A DNA stretch of 64,000 nucleotides. Source: Mangifera indica (lineage: Eukaryota; Streptophyta; Magnoliopsida; Sapindales; Anacardiaceae). This document shows, in pieces, positions 1 to 11,553 of the stretch (position 1 is its first letter; each line of letters opens with the position of its first letter). The notes beneath the pieces were generated by a model. It was given only the letters and a program-made list of their open reading frames with translations. It searched no databases and was not told where the DNA came from. Location: assembly GCF_011075055.1 (NCBI RefSeq), contig NC_058150.1, positions 14,351,408 through 14,415,407 of the forward strand. The letters run 5' to 3'. The position numbers were made by a program, and so were the translations under genes.

Positions 1-117
1 TCTAAGTCTCACAACTCATACCTATCTTCCTTGGTTTTTATGCCCCCACAATTATTTCCTGGTTTCTCTCTGTTTCACCCCCACATATGATACATTGTAA
101 ATAATTGTGCCATACTA

Positions 118-1882
<1,765 letters not shown>

Positions 1883-2520
1883 CCAGCCCAGCTAAAACAC
1901 CCACACAGCAGGAGTTGCTCTGAAGTGAAACAAAAATTTCCAAGTTTCAGTAAAACTTGACAACATAACTGACCAGAATCATAAATCAGAAAACATACAC
2001 AAAATCTTAAATGGCACCCCAATGCAGCCCAAAAAAATGATCCCCCGAAATTCATATCAAACTAAAAAACTAAAGAATATCTACCAATGAATCATATAGA
2101 AACCAATTACAAACTCTAGATAAGACCTGAAACTTACAACAAACTGCTTGTCCGTTTTTTCTTTTATATAAAATAAAATATCAGATTTAATTTTTCAAAT
2201 CCAATACCCATATATAAACATTACAGCATTTTAAATTTAGCACGAGAAAAAGTAATTCGCAATGTAATTACTAAATTAACTTTGACTAAAGCCTATGAGT
2301 TCAAATTTTAAACAGAAACGAATATGAAATCAGTGAAATACCAACTGTAAAATACTAACTGAAGAGAATGACAGCCAGATGACAATACGACGCCGGCGAG
2401 ATCAATTACCGGAGAGAGATATCGCCGGCGCGAAGTGGAGAGCTTGCAAGTCCAAGTGGCGAGCCAAAGATCTAGGGTTTCAATACCCGGTACAAACTAG
2501 AAGTGAGTCACTATATAGGG
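1883..2520 (-). promoter_or_regulatory. CDKA 5' leader with probable UTR intron, and core promoter
   Basis: A TATA-like TATATAG lies at about 2511-2518 (minus strand). About 30 bases downstream is a leader rich in CT and GC. A donor-like CGG/GTAATT near 2410 and an acceptor-like TTTTAG near 1892, just before the ATG, suggest that the 5' UTR is interrupted by an intron of about 0.5 kb. A UTR intron is reported for some plant CDKA genes. The splice sites are inferred; no transcript evidence is available. Confidence 0.5.
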
Positions 2521-2933
2521 CTAATCTTGTGTGAAGAAGACCATCGTAATCTCTTTTAAAACCAATCATATCATGCCACATGGATTTTCATAATTATCAA
2601 TCTCGTTTAATTAAACATTCTATCATATAAAATATATATATATATATACACACACAAGCGTATGTTTATCTGCATCCTTTATCAATATCATCCAAGGGGA
2701 ATTGGATTCTACGAGTTTGGACAGATATTTAGCTTGACTTGAATTTTTTTATAATATTGGTACCGCCATAGAACAACTTGTTTTACCAATAATCCTTCTA
2801 TTATTTTTACAATTCTTTGATGATTATTCTTTTTCAATGGTTTTTTTTCCTTTAATAATTTAAACAATTTAAATCCTCTCTTAAGCTAAATGTTTTAGAA
2901 CCATTTTATTGTTTATATATATATACATACACT

Positions 2934-3760
2934 CTAAAAGATTTATTTCCACCTAAGATTTGGTGGAAACCTAAATTTAAATTTATTAATTTTTGAAAAC
3001 TCAAATATCTATCTGTCTACTAAATTTTATTGTTTATGTTACTATTAAGAGTAAAATTATCATTTAGTTACAAATATTTAAAAAAATTAAAATTTATCAT
3101 ATTTTCCTTCTTAATTTAAAAATCTAACAATTTTTCTTTATTTCAAAGTTTGAAAAGTGATCATTTTCTTCTTAAGATTTTTTTCTCCTCTTCTACTACC
3201 ATTTGTTGTCTCTAACCGTTGACTCTCTCCCTCCTAGTCACTCTCTCTTCTCTCTTTAACTGTATTTGTTGGAGACGAAGATAACGTCTAAAATGAAAAC
3301 CGTTTGTCTTGGTCTAAGATGAAGACGATTTCATTTTTTTCTCCTACAAATACAGTCAAAGAAAAAAAGGAGAATGACTAAGAGGGAGGGAGAGAGCCGA
3401 CAACCAAAGACAACAAATGGTCATCGGAGATAAAGATCTAGAAACTCAAGAGGTGAAACTGAAATTTTCTAGAAAGTTAGGGAGGGAATGTATATAAGAA
3501 AAAGATAAGAGTTTATTACCCTAGACTTGGGGGGAAGTTAATTTTTAAATCTGAAAAATATAAGATTAAAAGGTAGAAATAAAAATTTCAAAACTTAAAA
3601 GTAATCCTAAAATATGAGTTTAAATAAAATTTTTAAATGATGATTTTATACCTAACAATAATAGTAAAATTTAACAAATAGTTGAATATTTAAAATTTTA
3701 AAAGTTAATTGATGTAAATTTAGATTTACAGTGAACCTTGGGTGGGAATAACTCTTTTGG
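2934..3760. mobile_element. Foldback MITE, about 830 bp, copy 1
   Basis: The two halves are imperfect reverse complements along nearly the whole length. The outer arms match (CTAAAAGATTTATTTCCACC at the left, its near complement ending at 3760). The inner arms match around 3190-3275 and 3350-3425, with the shared string ACCATTTGTTGTCT. No coding capacity is visible. The same family recurs at about 40938-41665, with a probable half copy at 53250-53530. TA-rich flanks prevent a clean target-duplication call. It sits between the CDKA promoter and the TRIM array. Confidence 0.75.
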
Positions 3761-4522
3761 CTATATATATATATATATATAACAAACCAAACTCAATTTT
3801 AAATTAATGGTTTTAAATATGAGTCGATATCAAATTGAACTTGGTTGGGTTTTTGAATCCACCCATGCCTCCCTCAACCTTGGAATATTTTCATGTTTAT
3901 GTGTATCATACATTATGAATAAGCATTCTATGTTGTGTTTCCTTCAACAATCGCATAGAGTATTCTGGCCTCCACTTCCCACTACAACTCCAAGAGAAAG
4001 AGACAATTTTCCACACTTTTAAGGAACCCTCCGTTGATATGAGAAGAACCTTTAAAAGCCAAAAAAGAACCAAATGAATGTGTGGCATGTCCATACAATC
4101 AATATATAGGGATAGATTTAATCTGAATCAACTTAGATAAAATCTATAATTTGACTTGAATAAATCAATTTTAAACTAAAATTTTAACTCAATAACTAGA
4201 CTCAAAATTGACTCATTTGTTTATATAATAATATTATTTATCAAGGTGAAGTCACTATTCACTCATTCGATAACATTGTTTACTTATTGATGGCCCTCTA
4301 TTGACATTGTAATGGCTTGGCTAAGATAGTATCCACCCCTAATAACATATAAATGAACTCCATTTCTTAATGGTTCCTACAAAAGTTTTCACCCTCGAGA
4401 GCATATGACCAATTTGGCTAGACAAAATACTGCACCAATGAATGTCAAAAAGTTTCAAAGATTTACAGCAAAAGCATAGGCTTCTGCGGATGAATACAAA
4501 AATATGAATTGGTTTCTGTTTC
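3761..4522. other. Intergenic AT-rich spacer
   Basis: No gene is supported. It starts with a short TA microsatellite (about 3764-3781). Short open frames here lack coding character and have no recognisable motifs. Confidence 0.6.
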
Positions 4523-5563
4523 TGTCGGAAATATATATTGAGCTTACAAGTGTGTAGATTGAAACCCATGATACACAAAACCAATTGGCTTATGTTAAGG
4601 TTCAATTCACACACTTATATACCACTCTCTTATGCTCTATTTATTAGATGTGGGACTCTCTTTCTTTGAGTCTCCAACACTCCCGCTTAAGTGTAAGCAC
4701 CTAGGCCGTTTGGCTCAGCCGGTTTGTGGCTGGGTGCATTATCACTTGTATCCAGAAACACTTAGGCTGTTAAACCCGTCGTTTGACTTGTGCTCTGATA
4801 CCATGTCGGAAATATATATTGAGCTTACAAGTGTGAAGATTGAAACCCATGATACACAAAACCAATTGGCTTATGTTAAGGTTCAATTGTCGGAAATATA
4901 AATTGGGCTTACAAGTGTGAAGATTGAAACCCATGTTACACAAAACCAATTGGCTTATGTTAAGGTCCAATCCACAACACTTATATACTACTCATTTTAC
5001 TTAAGTTTATTAGATGTGGGACTCTTCTTTATTTGAGTCCTCAACACCCCCGCTTAAGTGCAAGCACCTAGGCTGTTAAACCCGTCGTTTGACTTGTGCT
5101 CTGATACCATGTCGGAAATATATATTGAGCTTACAAGTGTGTAGATTGAAACCCATGATACACAAAACCAATTGGCTTATGTTAAGGTCCAATCCACAAC
5201 ACTTATATACCACTCATTTTACTTAAGTTTATTAGATGTGGGACTCTTCTTTATTTGAGTCCTCAACACCCCCGCTTAAGTGCAAGCACCTAGGCTGTTA
5301 AACCTGCCTTTCGGCTCAGCCGATTCTTGGCTGGGTGCGTTGTCACTTGTATCCAGGAACACTTAGGTTGTTAAACCCGCCATTTGGCTCGCGCTCTGAT
5401 ACCATGTCGGAAATATATATTGAGCTTACAAGTGTGTAGATTGAAACCCATGATACACAAAACCAATTGGCTTATGTTAAGGTCCAATCCACAACACTTA
5501 TATACCACTCATTTTACTTAAGTTTATTAGATGTGGGACTCTTCTTTATTTGAGTCCTCAACA
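4523..5563 (-). mobile_element. Tandem TRIM (miniature LTR retrotransposon) array
   Basis: On the minus strand, units read LTR, PBS, short internal region, polypurine tract, LTR. The LTRs are about 157-159 bp, begin TGTTGAGG and end CCGACA. They lie at 4523-4679, 4888-5046, 5110-5268 and 5405-5563. A fifth, truncated copy at 4804-4887 abuts the second full one. An LTR end is followed directly by TGGTATCAGAGC, the initiator-Met tRNA binding site, at three internal regions. A polypurine tract (AAGCGGGGG) precedes an LTR start. The whole array is flanked by the 5-bp duplication GTTTC (4518-4522 and 5564-5568). Internal segments are 63-136 bp and code for nothing. It sits about 220 bp beyond the OEP37 stop codon, perhaps in or near its 3' UTR. 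Confidence 0.9.
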
Positions 5564-5784
5564 GTTTCTTCCTGTCAATTGAAGGATACTTTGAAGCATT
5601 GCAGTTTTTGTAACATACCCAGAACTACAAACCAAAACTACTTTGAAGCATTTGAAGATGGAATTGAAAACAACAAATTGACGTCATTATATGTAGTAAT
5701 AAGCATCATTACAATGGGACATGTCCCAAAGCCATATTTGAGATATAGAGGATGGGGTAGTTGTCACACTAATATTAGCTATCT

Positions 5785-8700
5785 CTATATATCCCACCTC
5801 TTTTTGATGCGGAACATTAACGCCGATGATTTTATGTCATCTTGTGGCACTTGGAGCATGAATTGGACTTTCATCTTCATTGGCGCTGTCTTTGCCTTGC
5901 CCACTTCATCTCCGACCTGAGATTGGGACATCAGGAGTCATGCTAATTCATTTTGATGAAAAGCAATCTCAAGCAAAGACATTTTTAACAGTACTTCTTA
6001 TCGAGATAAAATTCTTAAGAACAACCACTTACCCAGAGAGATGCCCAGCCTAGACGAGCCCCTGAATCATAACCAGCTTTGAATTTGAAGTCTTTGCCAT
6101 ACGTGTGCTTGTACACTGCACTCCAGAAGTTGGAATCAAAATTGTACCAGTAGCTGTATTATAATTAAAAGTAATGAACAGTCAGATGTCATCATTGACA
6201 AACCAAGCGACATTAAAGTCCATTGAGCAATTTACGATGACGGATGTAGCCATTCGATGCCTCAGTTAAAGAGACTAAACAGTTCTAACCTGAGACTCAA
6301 CAAATGGTAGCAATTCCTACTTTCATTTAAACATATATTTCAAGTTCACACATGCATCATAATTAAATATGATCTAAAGAAGTAAATAAGTGTCATATCA
6401 GGACACCAGTATTTCAACATTTATGATATTCAGTACATACACTTCAGTACAATAGAGAATTAGTTTGCTTGCAGAAAATCTTATATAATTGCACGTTTAC
6501 GAAATTGCAAGGAGGACTGTCAAGACATTGCATTACTCTGAAAACTCAAAAAGTTTACTCCTTTGCAAAATAAATATACGATTAACTTTTCATTGTAGCA
6601 ATATCAACTGATGTCAACAACACCATCCCAGACCAGTCAGTATATACCAGTTCTAGCAAAATTCCAAACGGATATCACTCATGTACCCAAATATAAATGC
6701 ATACTGACCATATGAGTTTGTCAACACTGTGCATTTTGACGAGCATGATCATACAAGTCGATTTGATACAAAGGCAAAAAAAAAAAAAAACCAATCTCAT
6801 TTATTTTACATAAGAAATGATCATTTTTACATATGTTGCTATTATATTTTTCAACATTTTACCACCTTGGATGTTTAGTATCAACGCTAATTAAATCATG
6901 AAACTGTTATACAAGGATAATGCTAAACACAATAATGTTCAGAAAATTACATCCTGTTAGTATCAATAGTAATTACCAGTGGTAGATATCTCCCACTGAG
7001 AGATGGTGTCATAGCCAACAAAAGTTTGGCAAAAGAAAGAAACATGCAAACACTGCACCATAAGGATCCCTCTTCAATAAGTTCTGCTAGAAAAAAGAAA
7101 TAAATCCCTAAAGTTTAGGGATACAATTTCAGATTAATTAATGTATATATTTTGTATTTTATTCTTTCCTAGTTTAGTTTTATTTTTTATCTAGTTTAAC
7201 TTGATTTTCTATTGCCAAGTCTGTATATACTTGCCAATTTTACATGAATAAAATTAAACAAGAATTATTCAATTATTCAATTATTGTTTCATGGTATTGA
7301 GTCTAGCGTTCTTGCTGGTATTTCCTTTTGACACCATCATGCTATTATCTACATAAAATGATGAGTTCATCAATTCGATACACTCACAATACTATCTTCG
7401 CAGAAAGATAAATTAATAAACTATCACAAGAACGACCATAGAGCCAACATCGTTAAAACCACATTGATGACCATAATCTTTAAAAAAAAATCTCACCTTA
7501 TCAGCAACCTTCTCTCACCAGATCGCCTCTTTTGACAAAGACAGAATATTTATTCATGGAAATAAAACTATATGCACAAACAATATGCAAAACCTTATGA
7601 GTAAACAATGATATATCACCATATAATTAAATGTTATTTTATCTATAATTTAAAATTATTCAATCACATGATGACATATTATTATTTGTACACATAGCAT
7701 TAATCTATTCAAAGAGAGCATGAAAAATAAATAACAATCCAAACTAGGAATAGAAAATATATATTCTCCAGCTTGATGGGGAGTATTGAAAAAAATAAAT
7801 CCCTACTGTTTATATATACAATTTCAAATTAAATAATGTACATATTTTGTATTTTATCCTTTCCTAGTTTATCTTTTTTTTTTTTTCCCTAGTTTAACCT
7901 GATTTTCTAGGACTTAATTTATTGCAAACCATGTGTATATTTGCCTATTCTATATGAATAAAATTAAGCAATTTCTCAGTTCTTGTTTCAAGTTCTCAAC
8001 AAAATATTCATATCATAGCACAACATAGTTCCTCAATCAAAACAATATATGTAGACAAGAATATATTATATACTTTCATTTGCATAAGCATGAAATGATC
8101 AATTTTGAAATATAAGAGAACTTTTACTTTAGATGGAGCCAGAGAGTGAGAGATAGATTTCTAACCTCAACTTATCAGATGGACTGAACTGGCGCTTGAA
8201 CGCAAATGATATGGCATTTGAAGGAAGTGAAATGGTTGGAATGAATGCCATTTCATCATCCTACAATTAAAGAATAAAAAGGAATAATTAGCACCAGTCA
8301 AAAACAATGGGCAATAAAAAAAAGATAACTCTGCATCCATCTGGAAAATTTTAGCAAATTAACATTACATGGAAGGCCATATATTTCAAAAGGAATACAG
8401 CCTAGCAATCAACATTATTAACCAGCAAAACCGAATAGGGAAAGAAAGAATAAAAAGCTAAGAAAACACTACCTTGTAGGAGTATCTTAGTTTCACTTCC
8501 TCCTCCTGGTATTCAGCAGTGCAGATCCCATTCAAAATCTGACCCTTTGCAATAGCACTTACCGACAATATTTTCTTCTCTTCTTCGTCATCTCTTTCCT
8601 CCAACAAAATTTCACCATTTGGAAATTTGAAAGTTGCTCTCGGCTGCAACATCATGTCAATAAATAAAGTAAATAGAGAAGATAATTAACCAGTCAGCCA

Positions 8701-9546
8701 ATGCAGTAAAATTATGGCAAAATATCATCAGCCAGTAGTTACAAGGACATCATCTTGCTCTACTTAGAAAACCTACAACATTTATTTCCCCCATATGGCT
8801 AAGAGTCTGCTGAAACTATCCTCCAGACCTTCTAGTTTCCCATATGACTAATAGTCTGCTAAAACTAACTCTGCAGCAAAAGCAAATGCAACCGAAAACT
8901 AAAATCTGAATGACAAGCATTACACTCACCAAACCAACATATGGAACTGGAGACGACAACTGCAATGCATAGCCAGGATCAGCTAGGTCTGCAACCACAG
9001 CCACTTCTCCTTGTTGAGCCTAACAAGAACCAATTCCAATTCATCTTAATTTGGCACAGAATTCAACCATCTGAGAGTCAATTCAGACAACTAAAACAAA
9101 CCCAATTCAAAAAACAAGAAAAAAGTAAGTAAAAATCAAACCTTGACATCATGGGAAACATTAAAGTGGAGCCTAGGGCCAACATCAAAGGAGGAATTAA
9201 CGAGGGCATTTTGTTCTTCGACATCATACTGAATAGAGAGGTGTTTGGAAGAGAAAGCCAAGTGGGGTTGAAAGATTTCACCTTTACTGTTATTCTGGAA
9301 GGAAAATTTGAACTTGGCAAGGCTATGAAAGAGCTTGGTGGAGATTTTGTGGAAGAAAATGGAGGCGTCACTGTCAAACTCTGAAGTGAGTCTAAGTGAT
9401 GGCCTTTTGATGAAGGAAAAGAGCGGCTGAGGCTGAGGAGGAGGTGGTGGAGGAGGCAAGGGAGGAGGAACCATGTGGTTAGGGATTTGGGATTGTGGAA
9501 GAGCAAGAGAGGAAGAGATTGGTGGTGGTGGTGGTGATTCAGCCAT
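5785..9546 (-). CDS. OEP37: Outer envelope pore protein 37, chloroplastic
   Basis: Beta-barrel, cation-selective, peptide-sensitive channel of the plastid outer envelope (family knowledge). Exons on the minus strand: 9546-9142, 9019-8930, 8643-8473, 8260-8166, 6153-6033 and 5916-5785. All junctions are GT-AG and all phases close, giving 337 residues against about 343 in Arabidopsis. The proline-rich N-terminus is followed by conserved stretches SLRLTSEFDSD, LAKFKFSFQNN, YDVEEQNALV, DPGYALQLSSPVP, FKFPNGEI, ISFAFKRQFSPSDKL, YWYNFDSNFWSAVYK and GWASLWVGDE. The C-terminus is RIKKRWDI. No cleavable signal is evident, as expected for an outer-envelope protein. Intron 4 is long (2.0 kb) because of an LTR insertion. 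The start is the first ATG of the open frame and matches the family's MA-, Pro-rich beginning. Confidence 0.93.
7085..7990 (+). mobile_element. Small non-autonomous LTR retrotransposon in OEP37 intron 4
   Basis: Two direct repeats of 207 bp (7085-7291 and 7784-7990) flank a 492-bp non-coding interior. A primer-binding-site-like TGGTATTGAGTC starts right after the left LTR (7292). A purine-rich GCTTGATGGGGAG precedes the right LTR. The flanks carry the perfect 5-bp duplication AGTTC (7080-7084 and 7991-7995). The LTRs have diverged by many substitutions, so the insertion is not recent. It lies antisense to OEP37 and has no gag or pol. The purine tract and PBS resemble copia-type derivatives; size puts it in the TRIM or short-LARD class. 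Confidence 0.85.
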
Positions 9547-9738
9547 GTTGAGCTGTTTTGTTTTGGCTGTTGTTTGGTTGTTTTTCTTGATTTTGACACT
9601 GGACGATGTGAAGAGCCCGTAATTGTTTTTTTTTTGAGAAATAAATAATTGTATAAAAAAGTTGATGTGAAGAGCCTCTATTTGTACTCTTTTGAAAAAT
9701 AAGTATAAAAAAGTTTAAACAAATTGAAATATTTTGAA

Positions 9739-9812
9739 TGGCCCATGCAGGTCTCGAACCTGCGACCTTCGCGTTATTAGCACGACGCTCTAACCAACTG
9801 AGCTAATAGGCC
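9739..9812 (-). tRNA. tRNA-Ile (anticodon AAU)
   Basis: A 74-nt cloverleaf on the minus strand. The acceptor stem GGCCTAT pairs with ATGGGCC, followed by discriminator A. The D arm is AGCTCAGTTGGTTAGAGC, the anticodon loop CTAATAA (anticodon AAT), and the T arm has GGTTCGAGACC. Internal A and B boxes are intact and no intron is present. It matches the standard plant nuclear tRNA-Ile. It lies about 190 bp upstream of the OEP37 start on the same strand. The CCA end is not encoded, as normal for a nuclear gene. Confidence 0.97.
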
Positions 9813-10062
9813 AGTCGATTTCTTCGACTCAATAGTGATACATATAATTGAAAAAATGAATTCCTGCTAATAATACATCAAAGACACCAGACAAGGGAAA
9901 GTCACCAATCAAATTAACTTAATTTGAATTTGAATTTGAATTAAATTTCAATTCGAATTTAGCTTATTTTAATGAAAACCGAGCCAAACTCTACCAAGCT
10001 AAAATCCCCCCATCAATGTAATACTTTATATGTACTTTCGGCAGGTCAGCCACTGCTATCCC

Positions 10063-11116
10063 TAGAGATGGCAATTTGGACCCGATTTTAGGAGCCCCGA
10101 CCCTCTTCGATCCTAACGGGGAGGGGATTCCCCGATAAAAACGGAGAAAGGGGCGGGGATGGGGATGAAAAAAATCCCCGTAGTCGGGGACGGGTCGGGG
10201 ACGGGGATACATATTTCCCCGCCCCGCCCCGCCCCGCCCCTCCCCTCCCCTCCCCTCCTCGCCCCGGCCCGGCCCATCCCCTCCCCACCCCACCCCTTCC
10301 CACCCCTTCCCACCCCTTAAATTTAATATATTAATATAATAACTTCTAAACTATTAAGTTCTAGAAATTTTTACATTATGATTTATTAAAATTATAACTT
10401 TAATTTTACTAATTTTTGAATTATCAATTATCAACTTTTACGAATTTCTGAACTATTAATCTAATATATTAAAAAGACCTCAGAATCTCATTATCATAAA
10501 ATGCAAATGCACCAAATTAATTTTATTTCAACTTCAAAACTTAGTTAGTCAATCCACCAGGTTTTACACAAAAAAAAAAAAAAAACAAATTATAAACTTG
10601 ATAAAATCAATTGAAGTGAATGAAAAGTGTTAAATTTAATGTTATTATAAAATTACCCTAAATCACATACATGAAGAGCTACTAATGAAGAGATTGATTA
10701 TTGCATATTGTTAGATTTTATGAAAACTTTGTATTTGAACTAAAATAATAATGAATATTTTGTAGCTCTTGTAGCAAGTGATATTTTGAGAGAATATGAT
10801 TTATTTTATTTATTGAAATACATAAAAGAATTAAAATTTATATTTACGGGTATTGGGAGGGGATTTTTCCCCGCGGGGATGGGGCGGGGATGGGGAGGAG
10901 ATTTTTCCCCACGGGGACGGGGCGGGGATGGAGAGGGGATTTTTCCCCGCGGGGATGGGGAGGGGATGGGGCGGGGATTTTCCTTCGCGGGGAGGGGACG
11001 GGGATTATTTTTTATCCCCGTAACGGGGACGGGACGGGGACGGAGATTGATATCCCCTACGGGGACGGGGACGGGGATTGATATCCCCTCCCCGCCCCTC
11101 CCCATTGCCATCCCTA
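10063..11116. mobile_element. Non-autonomous hAT-type element with G/C-run ends
   Basis: The ends are 12-bp inverted repeats, TAGAGATGGCAA and (complement) TAGGGATGGCAA. They are flanked by a perfect 8-bp duplication GCTATCCC (10055-10062 and 11117-11124), the hallmark of hAT insertion. Subterminal regions of about 240 bp (10090-10315 and 10855-11110) are arrays of GGGGA/CGGGG runs in inverted orientation. The middle is ordinary AT-rich DNA without a transposase. Glycine/arginine- and proline-rich open frames here are products of the repeat and not genes. Confidence 0.88.
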
Positions 11117-11124
11117 GCTATCCC

Positions 11125-11553
11125 ATCTTCCTCCTAGTGGTCAGCCAGTTGATCGCCGAAGGATCTAATGGTGGGTATGAACACTACAACATCTATAAAC
11201 AAAATATGCAACCTAAATGAAAACCAATTTATTTGCAATATCTTTTTATTTTTGCAGTTCCTGACTCCATATATCTATCTAGGTATTATTTCTGTGTCTT
11301 GTCTCCACCAAGGGTGTTTTGGTTTCTGGTTTTTCTACATCAATTTAACAACTATTGATTACACAACACATTTCTGAAAAAGAAAATACTTCAGACAAAT
11401 TGCTAATACAACCTAATGTGACTTCCGAACGATGAAAAGCCCCTTGTTTAAACCCCGCCATTGACACAACCCAAATAGACACAGTTACCCACCACAGCGT
11501 CCTTGTTGTCTCATGCCAGTTACAAGAGCAGCAGTGATTTGAAGACAGAAAAT
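11125..11553. other. Downstream flank of LARP6 (probable 3' UTR and spacer)
   Basis: No gene is supported. The part next to 11554 is presumably LARP6 3' UTR on the minus strand. Nothing else is recognisable. Confidence 0.5.

Noticed and set aside
4523..5563. Regularly spaced repeats resembling a CRISPR array, or a Cassandra-type TRIM with 5S-derived LTRs
   Set aside because: Repeats are 159-bp LTRs with PBS and polypurine tract in a plant genome, so not CRISPR. Only a weak B-box-like word (GGTTTCAATC on the minus strand) was seen, and no 5S-like A/C box block, so Cassandra is not supported.
9991..11220. Several glycine/arginine- or proline-rich open frames on both strands
   Set aside because: They are read-through of G/C-run arrays inside the hAT-type element, overlap each other in all frames and have no other coding support.
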